A stretch of DNA of 64,000 nt from Lingula anatina (taxonomy: Eukaryota > Brachiopoda > Lingulata > Lingulida > Lingulidae). The position numbers and the translations under genes are program-made. This document shows positions 1-13,500 of this stretch, piece after piece. Positions within the stretch are counted from its first letter, which is position 1. Each line of letters begins with the position of its first letter. Below the pieces are notes generated by a model. That model worked only from the letters and a program-made list of their open reading frames with translations, searched no databases and was not told the DNA's origin. The DNA lies in assembly GCF_001039355.2 (NCBI RefSeq), contig NW_019775389.1:194380-258379 (forward strand), given 5' to 3'.

Positions 1-1490
1 ATATGTCAAATAATGCACCGCCACCCTCTCGCGGTATTTGTCTTGATCACATCTCGCGGACTCCTGGTGTGTGTTCATCGCAAGAGTAACAGTGTAATAT
101 CTCAAACTTGCTACAGATAATTTGTCGCAGATTTCCATCAAGATTTCCATCAAGTCTTTTCAGTAGGGTGTCGCAAAAAAAAGAAAACGCAAAACAAGCC
201 GGAGTTTTATGGTAATGAGTCACGGGGGCACGTCTTCAGCAGCCACAATGGCCAGAACCCACATGCGATAGGCGGAAGGTACCAGTTTACTGGTCGTATT
301 GCAGGACACAGTCCAGAATGAATGGATGTAGTGATTTGTGTTCATGACTCACTAGCAGTCATACACTCACAGTCACATGCAACTTGTTTATTGCACGAGG
401 ACGGGCGCGTGCCACGTGCTGTAAACAAGATTACAACACACTCAGGGTACCATGAAGAAAGGGATGCACCGCTCTTTATTCTCTGTTCAAAGGAGCTTTC
501 TATTTCACATTCAACCTGTCGTGTTTTGTGCATTGTATACAATATTTGCCCATTCCGCCGATTATGTAGATGATCAGATATAAGTATTTGTACTAAATGT
601 GATTAAGTGTGTTTTTTCGATCAATCTCCATTAAGCGAAATCATGTTTTCCAACACGAGGACGTTATTTTATATTCACAGTTGGGATAAATATCGGTGTA
701 AATATATATTATCTGTTGGTACTAGGTATCCCAAATTTAACAAACTTTATTTCTAACTTAGCAGTATACTCGTAATGAAGATGAAGACTGGCAAAAATTG
801 AAATTTACAACTAGAAAACGGGGTTTTAGATCGTAATTTTTCGCAACAGTTTCCGATAAGATATTCCTTGTTGATTGCGGGGGAATTGTTGAAATTTGCC
901 AGGAAAATCAATGCCTGGTATATAAAACTCTAACGTGCAGTGTATGTCTTGAAAGTAAAAAAAAAACGGTTTATGTGATAACTATTCTGTTACCTTGTGG
1001 TGCAAACTCATTAAATGTAAAATATCATATCTCCCTTTACACGCAAAACTTTCCCCCGAAAAGTGCCAAATCGATACATCGGGAATCGGGTTGCTTTTAA
1101 ATAGGTTTGTAAGCAGATACGCCGACTAAATCAATAATAATGGTTGGAGAAAAAATGTATGAAACAATACAAACAGTACTCAGTATTCAATATTCTTTTT
1201 CAGGCAGGTTTTGCCAAAGGAGGGTGTAAAAAGTTGAATCGCATTACACAGTAAAATAATGATAAAATTTCTTATTATTACAACTACAGTAACAAGAAAA
1301 ATAATCTAATCATGTTGGTTTTTAGAAAACGAGCTGTATTTTAGTTTAAAGTTTGCTAGAGAAAAAACAAGAAACAACCTTTTCCTTTTATGGTGTTCAC
1401 GAGGAAAGTTCATGACAACGGACTCAAACGATGATGTCCAGTTTCATAAAACCTCGCTAAGCAGTAAATTCCTCTCCAACCTCAGAGAGC

Positions 1491-1777
1491 GCATTCACAT
1501 CAGATGGTCCGCAGGCTAACAGATCCGCGGATCAAATATGGCCGACCCACATAAAAGTGATGCCGCTAATGCCCTGGTCTCCCCGCCTCCGCACCCGCCG
1601 TCACGCGCCGTAGCTGCAGGGGTCTGTTAATTAAACATCAGAGGCGAGATTTAATCCCTTTAATGGCGCTTGTGGAGACGTTGTGACCATCAGGGGAATA
1701 AGAGGCTTGGTTTTCAGTCGGGTCGGCCATATTTTGTCCATGGATCAGTAAGTCCGCGCATCATCTGTTTTAAATGC
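1491..1777. mobile_element. Family A inverted-repeat element, copy 1 (MITE-like)
   Basis: The two ends are imperfect inverted complements. The left end runs from gcattcac through a GATCCGCGGATCAAATATGG block followed by CCGACCCAC. The right end carries GGGTCGGCCATATTTTG and closes with a copy of the AATGC end. The interior is non-coding. Structure and copy number fit a non-autonomous DNA transposon of the MITE type. Confidence 0.7.
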
Positions 1778-2122
1778 GCTCAGAGTGTATACAAACTCGG
1801 GAGTGTAAACTGGACTTGCGAGACTTTCAAATAAGAATATAGTATCGGTGGCTATTACGATTGTGCCGTTCTTTAACTCAACATATTACTGCATTTAATC
1901 TTCCTTTAGGAACTAATTGCTGATTCACCGAAGATATAAAAATTTACATGTTGTTGCACATACTTTTAATGATGGACTATTGCGACCAGCTTGCTAAGAT
2001 AAATATAAAAGATATTTATACTAAAGACCAACTGAGTGATGACATTTATTCCATGCAAAAATTCTCACTGGACAGCAGAAAAAATTGTAAAGAATACACC
2101 AGAGACAAATCTGTGTATGACC

Positions 2123-2275
2123 GCATTCAGAGCGGTGGACTTACTAGTCCGAGGGTCAAATATGGCCGACCCATTTGAATACTTCCCCACGGGGAATCAA
2201 TTCAGTGTCTATATTAGCAGATAAAACGGTAAACTTTTGGTGAGTTGCAATATTTGACCCGCATACTAGTTATGT
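2123..2275. mobile_element. Family A inverted-repeat element, copy 2 (degraded right end)
   Basis: The left end has GCATTCAG, a GGACTTACTAGTCC palindrome and the CAAATATGGCCGACCCA block of family A, then TTGAATACTTCCCCACGGGG. The right end keeps only CAATATTTGACCCGCATACTAG, so it is more decayed than the other copies. Confidence 0.6.
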
Positions 2276-3453
2276 CCTGGTAGAGGGTACAGAAACCCCA
2301 GGCCCGAGTGCAGATATTAAAAATAATAGAAACCACATTTTAGTCACTGGGTGTCACGGGTTCATTGAAGGTGATCTACACAAGGATTTCATGTTAAAGG
2401 AACACGGCAAACCGGAAATTAAATCGTGGAAAAATAAAAGTGCACACAGTAGCGAAAAAATAGTTTTATTTTTCATGAGAAATAGACTTAATTAAAAAAA
2501 GCAAAGGTTGGGCCAAATTAACCGTTACAGGATATGGGATCATCAAGAGTTAAAACAACCGTGACGTAATAGTGACGTAATAGGCTTAGGATCCAACCTG
2601 TGACCCATGTCTTTCATATAAATGTACGCGTCCCTCCGTTATTGACACTAGTTATCGATGTCTGTCTGGACTCTTGATAGACCGAAAAGTGATTCGGATT
2701 AGGGCAAGCTGAACGTTTATTGCCAAATAACTCTATTTCTAAGATTTATAGATTGGGAAAGTTGCAATGAAGGTTGAAAAACAATAAAGTGTAATATGGT
2801 CGTCTGCTCACAAGGCAGTATTATATTTCTTAATCAACATAGCGCCGTAAGCAAATGGACTGATGAAATGTGTTGAGCACATGTTAACAAAATATGTCCA
2901 CGTTTTTTTTTTAAAGTTCATGTTATGTAATCGGGCAGCGAAACTGCGCGTTCTTCTTTCACGTACGTCATAAAACCAACGCCATTTCTAAACAAAAATG
3001 GTTTGTCTACGGGTCATCCTGCCTTCTACACGGATATTGAGATTGATATTTATACAGCGTATGTTTTGCAGATTTCTCTAAGCCATTTCACGTGGGAATT
3101 TTTTTTCTTTAAAAACAGCATAGCTGTAGCTGTCGTCTGCGCACAACTTGCAAACTGACTTAACAGTACACTGTGGGCACTAGGAACCATTATTAATAAG
3201 ACAACGAATCAATCAAAATCAAAAAAGAAGAAAAATGTGGCCATCATTAAACAATATACTATCTAAATAAAGCTACCGTCAATACTTTAAAGACGTCAGG
3301 TTACTAAGAAACGCAAAACTCATGTACACTGGATTTCTTAGAATACGCCCACTCTAGTGTCCCCCACAAACCTCCTATTAGTAATTCCAAGAAAACACCT
3401 TGACCAACATGCGAGTAAAGAGAGCTCTGCACGCCAAGTACTTTAAAACAGGA

Positions 3454-3479
3454 TTTTTTTTTTTTTTTTTTTTTTTTTG
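3454..3479. repeat. Poly-T homopolymer tract
   Basis: An uninterrupted run of about 25 T residues. There is no flanking evidence that it is the tail of a retrotransposon. Confidence 0.9.
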
Positions 3480-4612
3480 AAATATCAAACATGCGTCGGT
3501 TGAAAATAACAAAATGTGACGAGCTTGCCTGTGATCTACTCTATCTAGTAGACTTAGCATCTCTACGCATTTATACGTAATCCACGTACTTTTTGAGCTT
3601 GGTATACCCATTTATACATCATCTAGACGCATTCTGAGTATCGATTCTGTTGACTAAATGTTTCAGTTGGCATTGTTAGCAACGCAGTCAACAACAGATT
3701 TATGCATTTCATAAAAGGTTCTTGTGCCAAGCCAGCGCTGGTTTACAAAAATGGTATGCGATAAAAAGAAGGCGATGCAACATGTATATATCCACACAGT
3801 ACCAGCTTGTTCAGTAAGGATCGCTCCCGTCGCACGAACCATGAATCAAGGGCCAATGAAAGTGTAGTTGACAACTGGACATACAAAGGTCAACTTGACC
3901 ACTGATTGACCAGTGATTAATATTATAGCTGAGCGTCTTGTGCGCAAGGTGGTTTCTCGGCTAAATTTAACTTTTTTTCAATTAAAATCAAACGTCGTTA
4001 ATACCATTGTTTGATCGATGCACAATACTTCAAAGTAGATAACAGTGACAATAAGAGGATAGACATTAATAAATTGCAGCGTGTTGCTTTGTTGCTACAT
4101 AATATTTGAGGCCGTTAATAAATACAGAAAATAAAGTAATATCGGTAAATTAGAGAAAAAGTTGCACATTTACTTCACAATTGACTGTTGATTAAAGAGA
4201 CCAAAGTCCCTCAAATGATCACAACACTACCAATCAACCCAAATGACATAACTTAATAACACTACAAGCCTACTCCTTTCAATAGATGGATTTGTCTACA
4301 AATTAAATAAAACATATGTTATTGTTTTGCCAAAGAGAATACCGCGAATAGACAGAATACGTAATGAAATAATGATGCTCTGTCAAACCCCACCCAGCGC
4401 ATACAAAAAGCATCTGACAGGCGTTATATTACATCCTGTCGCCTCAACAATGAATTTGCACTTAAGCCTTAATTGACTGATTTTCCAACTTCATCAAAGA
4501 ACCAGACCGCGACAACCAAATAATAGTTAATATGCAGCATGATTCCTCCCCAGACGCCAGCCAGAAATATTTCTTTAAATTTCAGATACGCTTTTAAAAG
4601 AGTCAGCAAGCG

Positions 4613-4614
<2 letters not shown>

Positions 4615-4652
<38 letters not shown>
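4615..4652. repeat. (GT)n microsatellite
   Basis: About 19 GT units. The open frame running through it (repeated Cys-Val) is a by-product of the repeat. Confidence 0.95.
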
Positions 4653-4656
<4 letters not shown>

Positions 4657-6002
4657 TTCTCCTATCACTGCGCGCTATGGTACTAACCCTGCGACACTGC
4701 CGTCCCCTTCAACTTGGATCAGAGTTCACGTTGGTTCGTTTTGTCTGGTGGTGATAATATTACAATATCGTGGGACAGCACACATTAAGTAAACAACATT
4801 TAGGTTTTGGGGAGTTTTATTTTGGTTTCGTTTTGGTTTTGGTTTTGCAGCTTGCGAGATGAATAAACAGGCTTGTTATTGCAACAGACATAATCTTAAT
4901 GTCTTTTTTAAAATTACAATCATTTGTTACAATACCGAAAATGTGCAGGCGCCAGGATTCGTTGTATCCAAGATAAAATGCAATATCCTCTCTACACATT
5001 TTCAGTTTCTCTTTCACCTGAGGGCACGTAAGGTCCAGAGGCAATCAAAGCAGCATCAAGACAAGATGTTATTTCCTTTAAAGCAGTGATAATAGCATAT
5101 CAATTTGCTTGGGCCCTGCGGCTGCCATTGTACTCAACGTTGGGACTACAAAACACTTGCGCGTCAATCGGCACTTAACTTGGTGTCATTGCCCTCATGG
5201 CGCGTGCGCCTTCTATTAGCTTGCCAAAATCCCAAAGTCCCTTAAACGGTTTCCAGTTGATTTAGTGACAATAAACCACTTGATGCTTGAAATAGATCGT
5301 GAAAGCCGACTTCAGAGTCTAAGTGCTTACACCGCGTGACATTTAGCCGTATCATATTCGTTCGTCGCATGATTTGGCTCTTCGAACTACGAACTGTTTA
5401 CTGTTGCTAAATCATACCCTAACTACTGTGTCGGTCTTTATTTTATAACAACGATGACAGACATCTAAACATTACAAAGACGTGCTAACTGCTTTCCGGC
5501 TGACTGAGTTCGATTCTTCTTCTTTAGTACCACGATCCACGTGTGTCTAACCGTCTCAGTTTATCTGCATTTGGAGTGCGTCTGAGGGCACGAGCATCTG
5601 TGTATACTAGCCTCCAAATATTTCATTTGATATTCACAGATATGTCTCTGGCTACATGTAATTCTATACACTCTTTCTGCTACTGTAAGGTTGAATGTTT
5701 GTATGAAATTCATTTCATCACTCAGCTGGTCTCTAAAATAGAGACATATTTACCTATATGAGACTAAATAACCATATTGCCTGACAAATCAGTTACAGAA
5801 TAGCACCGCATGCCGGATTGATGCGTGGATCATTAATAATCAATTAAATGATCGATAATATTTGTAATGCCAACCACTACGGTAAGTGTAAAAACTACAT
5901 AAACCCAGACAGGCCAGGTTTTGGACAACAGTGCCAGGAAACTGGCAGCGGAGGCGGTCAAAACCATTATTGGTCAATCAGCACAGTCGGGCACAAAGTT
6001 GA

Positions 6003-6150
6003 TACCCGTCTTAACACACGTTGACCTAATATTCCTCGTCTGAACACACGTTGACCTCATATTCCTCGTCTGAACACACCACCTTGCATTCCTGGTCTGA
6101 ACACACTTTGACCTTACATTCCTGGTCTGAACTCACCTTGATCTTAGCGC
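6003..6150. repeat. Degenerate 30-bp minisatellite, left part
   Basis: At least five units share the core CTGAACACAC-TTGACCT-ATTCCT-GT. Successive AACACAC cores start at 6013, 6043, 6073 and 6100, and a related core at 6130, giving a period of 27-30 bp. The array is interrupted at 6151 by a family A element and resumes after 6371. Confidence 0.8.
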
Positions 6151-6371
6151 GCATTCAGAACATATGATCCCCGGACTAACTGATCCGCCGACTAAAAATG
6201 GCCGACTAAACGTAAAAGCTATTGTGACTAATTAAATAATGACTTAAAAGCAAGGCCCTTGCAGCGACGGCGCGTGTGGAGGCGGGGAGGCCATCATGGA
6301 ATTAGTCGGCGCTGCTTTAAAGTCATATTAAGTACGCGGATCTGTTAGTCCGCGGATCAACTTGTTCTGAA
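6151..6371. mobile_element. Family A inverted-repeat element, copy 3, inserted in a minisatellite
   Basis: The ends are inverted complements: TTCAGAAC at 6154 pairs with GTTCTGAA ending at 6371, and GGACTAACTGATCCGC pairs with GCGGATCTGTTAGTCC. The element splits a minisatellite whose units occur on both sides, which shows that it is an insertion. Confidence 0.8.
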
Positions 6372-6374
6372 TTT

Positions 6375-6530
6375 TGTCTTACACTCCTGATCTGAACATA
6401 CCTTGTCCTTTTATTTCTTGACTGAACTCGCACTCGCCTACTATCCCTGATCAAGGTCACCTTTGTCCTATCGTGTCTGAACACACAATGAATTGTCCTT
6501 CTATTTCTGGCTTAACAACCCTGTATTTCC
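6375..6530. repeat. Degenerate minisatellite, right part
   Basis: Units with CTGATCTGAAC, CTTGTCCT and GTGTCTGAACACAC cores resume directly after the family A insertion. They are more diverged than the left part. Confidence 0.65.
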
Positions 6531-6745
6531 CTTTCTTATGTCAGAGATTTGCGCCGGTAACAAGATTACACCACCTACCATTAACTGGGTTGTTTTCAGT
6601 ACATCGAAATAGACCATAAAACAACAAATTTACGACTGAAAAATCTCATGAATCATTTACGGCCTAATATACAGGAAGATAAATAGGAATATGGCCTCCA
6701 AGATTGATCTATTCCAAGACCCATGGTTTGAGTGAGAACAAGAGT

Positions 6746-6927
6746 GCATTCAGAACTGCGGACTTACAGATCCGCGGATCAAGTATGGCCGACCCACTTG
6801 AATGTGTGTTGCGTAATCCCCAGGGGGCATCTGTTAAATTAAGTGTCTAATCGGGAATTAAGAGGCAAGCTTTTTAGTGGGTCGCCATATTTGATCCGCA
6901 GATCTGTTAGTCCGCTGTTGTGAATGC
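6746..6927. mobile_element. Family A inverted-repeat element, copy 4
   Basis: The left end GCATTCAGAAC-GCGGACTTACAGATCCGCGG pairs with a right end carrying GATCCGCAGATCTGTTAGTC and closing in TGAATGC. The internal CGACCCACTTGAATG block is shared with copies 2 and 5. Confidence 0.75.
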
Positions 6928-7395
6928 GCTGTAATTGTGGAATACGTACCTAATAGATGAGATTTATGAGGTCTTCCGCAAATATGGGGGTTTGGATTCT
7001 CGACGATGATTGAGAGATACAGGTGCTTGTGTTTTCACTCGGTCTGAAGCAGTCCTGTGTGAACAGACCTGCTGAGGGTCAGGTTGGGACCTGATTGACA
7101 GGCCCAGTGAGATGTCTATGTTTTGATATTGACAAGACATAGAAAGCCTCATATTCTCCATACCGAGTACCGCATTTCCTAGGGTGCGCTTACTAACAGA
7201 AGAGACAAGCTTTCGGGTGAACTGGTCTAGACTGACAGGACGCGGAGAGAAAGGACTTTTTACTAAATAAGATAAAAACACCGTGCCTTCCTTTGCCTCT
7301 TAACACCACATCCAGGGCATGACCTTAATCCTTCTGCTTAATCCACAATGTGGGCATGCATGCTGAAGATGACGCTGGGAGTATTTACTTAAGAC

Positions 7396-7650
7396 TCCAT
7401 TCCTAAAGATACTATAGGTCTACGCGAGTCGACCCAACTCTGCAGGGATTCTCGCTGAATTACGCAACTGATGCAACTATCGCATCAATTAACTTTTACG
7501 GAATACCGGACCCTTCGGATTACCAAAGAACTGACCCCACAGGAGGAGACGTGTAAATCTGCTAACCTGATTGCATTCAGCGAGAGTTCCAGCAGAGTTG
7601 GATCGATCGATCTGTACTACTTAAAACGGTACTTTCATTGGGAATGAGTA
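7396..7650. mobile_element. Family B inverted-repeat element, copy 1
   Basis: The left arm has CCATTCCT, a CGACCCAACTCTGCAGGGAT block and CTCGCTGAAT. The right arm has GCATTCAGCGAGAGTTCC, GTTGGATCGATCGATCT and TTTCATTGGGAATG. The arms are inverted complements, and the same signatures recur at 16618, 35037 and 48756. Confidence 0.65.
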
Positions 7651-10573
7651 CTAAGACGCTGATATATGCAGAGGTTATGAGTGCGTGGAGATGAACTCAG
7701 CGCCTTGGTGTCACTAAAAACGTTTAATCTGTAAACGCGATTTTACAACCGCAATGCGTACGTTTTCAGCGTTTAGCACCGAAATACCCCTCATTTATTT
7801 GAGAAAATATCTCATCTTCCAGATGTACAACATGAATGCATGTTTATGTCTAGTTCTTCCGTTTAGTAAAGCAGCAAAGTGAACAAAATTGTTCTCTACA
7901 GTTTTTAAACCATTTATGATTTACAACATTTAGCTACCACCATCATGCATCATAGTTTTCATGCATTCCTTCGTCCTTGACCCTTTTAAATTATAAACAG
8001 TACTGAACAGCTGACTTGCGGTGTTGCTGTTCACAGGGTCAAATAACTTAATTTCACACAGTCTCTGGTATAAAATAACCCTACTGCTTAATCTAAGACT
8101 TACCAGCATGTGTGCCAAGCTTAAGTGCTTTAACTTAAACAGACTGTGCTTGTGGCTCTGCAGTATGTGTGCGCCTTGTTTCTGCTGCTTTCAGTGTGTG
8201 AAGAACATCAACGATACAGCCCAACAATGCCAGCATACAGTGTGTTCAGAATGTGAGGGTACACGTGCCTTCACTTTCTAGGGGAGAGGAAGAGGGCAAT
8301 AACCGCATTATTTCATATGCTGTGTACATGCGGGCCTATGAAGTTTTTATTGTTAAATATAGCTCAAAGGAAATGGCCAAACGACATATAATAGCAAAGA
8401 TATGTGTCTTGCATCACTATGACAGTTTAAATGCCTGAAAACGCGTCTCAAAAGCACGTCTTGCTTTACATATTGCTGGCTTCACCATTCAGAGCGGCAT
8501 GGCTGCGAGAGACAAAAGTGCATTAACACTTAACGCCCCCCTGAGTAATACCAGTTTGTAGGTTATTATTTGCAACTAGAGTCATTTAAACCGCCTTGCA
8601 AATATTACCTTCATACAGCGTAAGGAATAACTGCATGAAAGGTCATTTCTTTAATTATTTAACCCGGTTAAGAATTGCATTGACTGTCCAACAACTAAAC
8701 CTTGATCTGAAGTGTCAATAAATCATGCAGTGAATGTTAGTTGTTGAACCTGGCTAACTTGACATTATTTCGACTCGGTATCCAGATTCTTTCCGGGACG
8801 TAAACAAGGCTGTTTATGTACACTGGCCCGTAAATAATAAAAGGAGCAATGCACTGTTGATAGTTCTCTGTTAATGTTGTTTTCCAAATGCAGGGAACTG
8901 CGTTTTAGAAAGCTACATGGATGATATACTGAGAAATGTGAATAGATTTTTTTCGTAAAAAAATAGAGAAAAAACAAACGCCCCAAAGAGAGATTTATTT
9001 AGAGGATTGTGATCTATGTGACGACGCTACTGACTTTGTCTTGGTGGCGCGAGGTAACAACTAAACAATTCCATGTTTTTCCATATGCTTTATTATCGCT
9101 TTCTAACTACGCTATCTACAGTTTGTTCCTCTCCGTTCAACCTCTTATATCGTTCTCCCCGTCTACATTACATTCTTCGTTTAAGTACAATAAGGTCGTG
9201 TCAATCAACTAAAGTAACACTACAAAACACTCCCCGCTCTTATTCGCTGCATGCTGTCACTTACTAACATTACATTTATTTGATGTAAAGAAATACAATG
9301 GGGTCTGCTACCCAGTCCTAATAGAACAAACCTTCTTGAGTTATGTTTTACACAATGTTTGTACCTGAGTGAACGTATTAATACAATCCCAGCACTACTC
9401 AAAGAGTATTTGTACCCTTCATCCAAGAAGCAATAGCGCTAATTACGCTACTAAAATATACGCAGTAGTATCCTCTGTCCTTGGACAGAATTAAATGCGC
9501 AAAGGACAAATTCGGTATAAATGAGTTTCCATCTCGTAGTCTCTTTCTTCAGTTTTAAAAAGTACTACGGAAATACAGTATGACAAGCCCATGTCCACCT
9601 ACTAATTAAGATATATATGAGATTATATTATGACGTTTGATATTAAATACACCAAATAATTCAAATAAGGACTTATCCCCTCCTCTACACTGCCCAAAGG
9701 CGTCTAGAAGACCTTGACGTAGGAGTTTGAAAGAAGACCTGGACGTACCCACGTTTACACTGTGTCATATTGTGGTATACATGTACTGTTCGACCCAGGG
9801 ACACAACCCAAGGCAATGCCGATGCTCCCCAGGTAGGGATGTCGTCTTGTTCATCAAGTAGACTCTGAAACAGGGAGATCTGGTTGTTGCTAAAATGACA
9901 CTGTTTACATATGCATAAATTGACTCAATCCCTTGTAAACATGACCGACCAAGGAGTGAACGTGGATCGTTCCAGATTTTGCCCAGTGGAAACCCAGGTC
10001 CGCCTGTGCTGATAATCTTTTTAGTCCTTTATACCTTGCGAGCAGTGTACGTGGGTCGGTTGATATAGCAACGACGTAGGCAGCGTGTGAAACGGTCTCT
10101 CTGTACGTGTGCCTACGCCATGTGGCGAGAACATTTATATACCGGTCTACACACCACGCCAGACACTGACTGCAGACAGAGCACCTGACGTGCGATTGAA
10201 TTGGAGGTAGGGGTAATAGTAACATCAATGGTTTTAGATACTGTTAATTCGATATGGTAAAGTTTGGGAGCTCTCCCGAAACTTTCATTATTAAATTGAC
10301 GATATATATATAACTAAAATTGTGATGATTAGAGGTATAACTTTCTGTACAATAATTGAGTGTATTTTTACGAAGTTAATTCTCTTATTGTTATAAAATC
10401 GTAATGTAAATTTTAAAGGTTGTTTTATGAGATACATGCACGTATTTTGAATTGCTGTTAGAAATGAAAAGCTGATCTTTAATTTGAGATAAAGATACTC
10501 ACATATCCATAATACACAACTTACACGTTATACATGTATTTCAGATCCTTGATACATATTTAAAACAAACAAA

Positions 10574-13500
10574 ATGCATCTGACAACTACAATTGTCCTC
10601 GTCATCGTTGGTCTCGCCCTCACAGCTGGCGGGAGACTAGGCGGCAAGGGCCAAGGCGGCAAAGGAGGCGGAAAAGGAACCGGAGGCAAGGGTTCAGGAG
10701 GTAATTCCATTGAATTCGGTTTACGTCGTCCAACCCCATTGAGGCTTTATAATATGCTTCCTCAAGGCCTCCTTCATAGACCAAGTGCTTTCAGACGGAT
10801 ATTACAAATTGATATTTACTCCTATTTCACATATTCTTTACGGAGTATGAGAAAGAACATAGTGTTTTTGAAGATTGGCTAGTCATTGGGAATATCCTAA
10901 TTCAATTGTAAGTTTTAGTGTACTATGTTCGATTTAAAAAGCAAAAGGGTGTACGTGCATGTAAGATTTTTTACTGCGACACTTATCTTATCATTACACT
11001 ATTAATTAAACGAATAATTGGAGGAGATGTTGACCAAAAGCCTATTTGTTTTCAAGCATCCAAGCTTGGTGGGATTGACAAATCTCCACAGTTCAGCATT
11101 GGTGGCAACCTCACTCTCTCAAACGTTGACCTCATGCAAACCTTGGCGTCACGTGGTGTGTCATGGCTGACATTCCAGCTGCGCGAGATCCAATTCCTTC
11201 CCAAGGGCAAGGTCGGCAACTATTTCGCCTTCGGATACTACCGATACGCTGACCGTGGCGGGAAAGGAAGCAATCTGGCGTCCTCCGCGACTCTTCGCGC
11301 CGACGTGGGTCTCACGTTCCTCGATATTCTGACTCGAGACCAGCGCCAGATCCTCTGGGATGCCGTGGAAAGAGAAGCACCTATGGATGCTAACTACATG
11401 ACCGCCAGAAACATCGCCATTGAAGAGCTGTACAAACTCAAACAGTCCAAGGACGCCAAGATTGACGAAAATTTGATCCTGAACCAAACTGCCACGGCCG
11501 GTTATTGGGAGGGTGAGTTGAATTTGCTAATTATGGTTTTCCTTATTATGGTTTTCATATTTACGCCACCAATGTAAACGCTATTGCACAAAAGTCGGTA
11601 ATGGGTAATGATATTTCTACATCCTCATGCAAACGACCAATTCATCTTCGAATCAGAAAAAAATAGCAAAGTATCATATACAAAATCACTTGTGAGTAAA
11701 AATCACCGGTGAGCTGGAACACACATATCTCTGAGAAATTTGGTATACATGTGATACATACACTGTCTCTGAAACAGTACCAACTGACAATGGAAACAAG
11801 CTCCAAGCCTTACAATCCCTTCCAGGTAAACTCGGGTACGACCAGGCCGTAGCAATGGTTGCCGTGCTAAACAGCATGACTGATTCTCAGCGGGCTTTAC
11901 TTCTCCCAGTCCGCACGGGCGAGTACGCATACAACGAGACCACGTCCAGCAACAGTCACGGCGACTTACTGGGTCCCCATAGCGGCGACGCATCTCACGC
12001 CGGCAATCTCCGTGACCTTAGCGCCAAAGCCATGACCTTTGCCACGTCGACCATGGAACAGGCGAGGTGGACCGAACTTGCCAGATATGCTAATTACTTC
12101 GGGTTTGCCACTTTCCGTTCCTACAGTAAGATCGACTCTGGGATCGGCCAGGCGGCGGGGCTGAGGTCGAACGCGTTCAAAAAGTTCCTGGAGATTTGCA
12201 CTGAGGAACAGAAACGGGTATGTCAAATGGACATGCTTTAATAGATATTTAAAGATTTGTAAATTAAACCTCCTGCTTTTCATACTATTATATATTTAAA
12301 AATATTTGTTCGTAAGAATCTTTAATCTTTAACACACCCAGGGAAATCTACGTTTTAATATTTTTTAGACTTGTACATTAATTCTGTGGATGTTCCCCGA
12401 TTCTTCTAAATCATTGTATATATGAACTAAAATTTTGAAAACAAAATGAAGATCGTTTAATATTCGGTCGTAAGATCCTTTCCACAGCAAAGAAAATCTA
12501 CGTCTGTTAACAAATATACATCAACGCAAATTTGAAAATACGCAATAACAACTATACAGGTAAGGCACTCAAAACAACACGAAGAAGGTTACAAATGTAT
12601 GAACAACCTTAATTTTCGATGGCAAACTTACTTTACAAAGCCACATAACAATACATCATCCACAAATCCACAATAACTGTGCTTTTAGCACCTCCCAAAA
12701 TTCCATCCACATTCTCCAAACTCCTGTTCTCGCTATTCAGGTTATTTACAACGCCACCCTGGAGGAAACCAAGGACATGAAGGCCATCCTGGAGATCCAC
12801 GACAAAATCCTGGCAGAGATCTGGAAGCTGAAGGACGGAGACAAGGCTAGGGAGGACAGGATTGTACAGTGGGCTGAAACACTCAGCCGTCACGAAGGTA
12901 AGGGACCATTCCCACAGATATTTGGATCGATCTATCTCCATGGAGAGTCTCACTAAAATGCTATCAACTTAACCGGTTTAATTGTGTGTCACGCCTAGTA
13001 AAGCTGTTAGGGGGTGTTTATCTTTACGTCCTAGCTGATTCGGTAAGCGTGACAGGCATTTAAGCCGGTTAAGTTGATCTAGGCATGGGAGCCCAGTCTA
13101 AGGATGTATGTGTTCGTGGCAGTGGTTCGATTCTTGTCTCAGATAAAGCAGTATAAGGGGTAAGGTGAGTTCACAATGAAACTGTAGTACTAAGTAGTTC
13201 TCTGCTGGGACTCTCACTGAATTCAGTTGGGTTAACAGATAAACGCGCCTTCTCTTGTTTTCAACTTACTCGTATAGTCACCAACGTTCTTCTACCCAAC
13301 TGAACGCCAGGAGGCGTGTTAATATTTTGATCTGATTACGTCCAACGAAAGTCCCCGCGGAGTTAGTTCGAACTACCTAGTACGATAATTACATTGTGAA
13401 CGCTCCCTGAGACCGCATTCACAAGGAACGTTATGGTTTTTAACAGCACCAGTTTGACTGGTTTTGACGTGTAATTGCGCTACGGGGTGTGGGGTGTGGG

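Larger units (their letters stand above)
1..10573. other. Gene-poor intergenic region
   Basis: No convincing coding exon was found on either strand. Open frames here are short, lack family resemblance and are not flanked by consistent splice signals. The region contains four copies of the family A inverted-repeat element, a family B element, a degenerate 30-bp minisatellite, a poly-T tract near 3454-3479 and a GT microsatellite near 4615-4652. The last few kilobases presumably include the promoter and 5' untranslated region of the secreted-protein gene, but no core promoter could be assigned with confidence. Confidence 0.6.

Noticed and set aside
6964-7281. 105-codon frame on the minus strand
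   Set aside because: No recognisable domain, composition unlike the real exons, and it sits among repeats.
9905-10228. 107-codon frame on the minus strand
   Set aside because: No family signal and no supporting splice or start context. It lies in the likely upstream region of the secreted-protein gene on the other strand.
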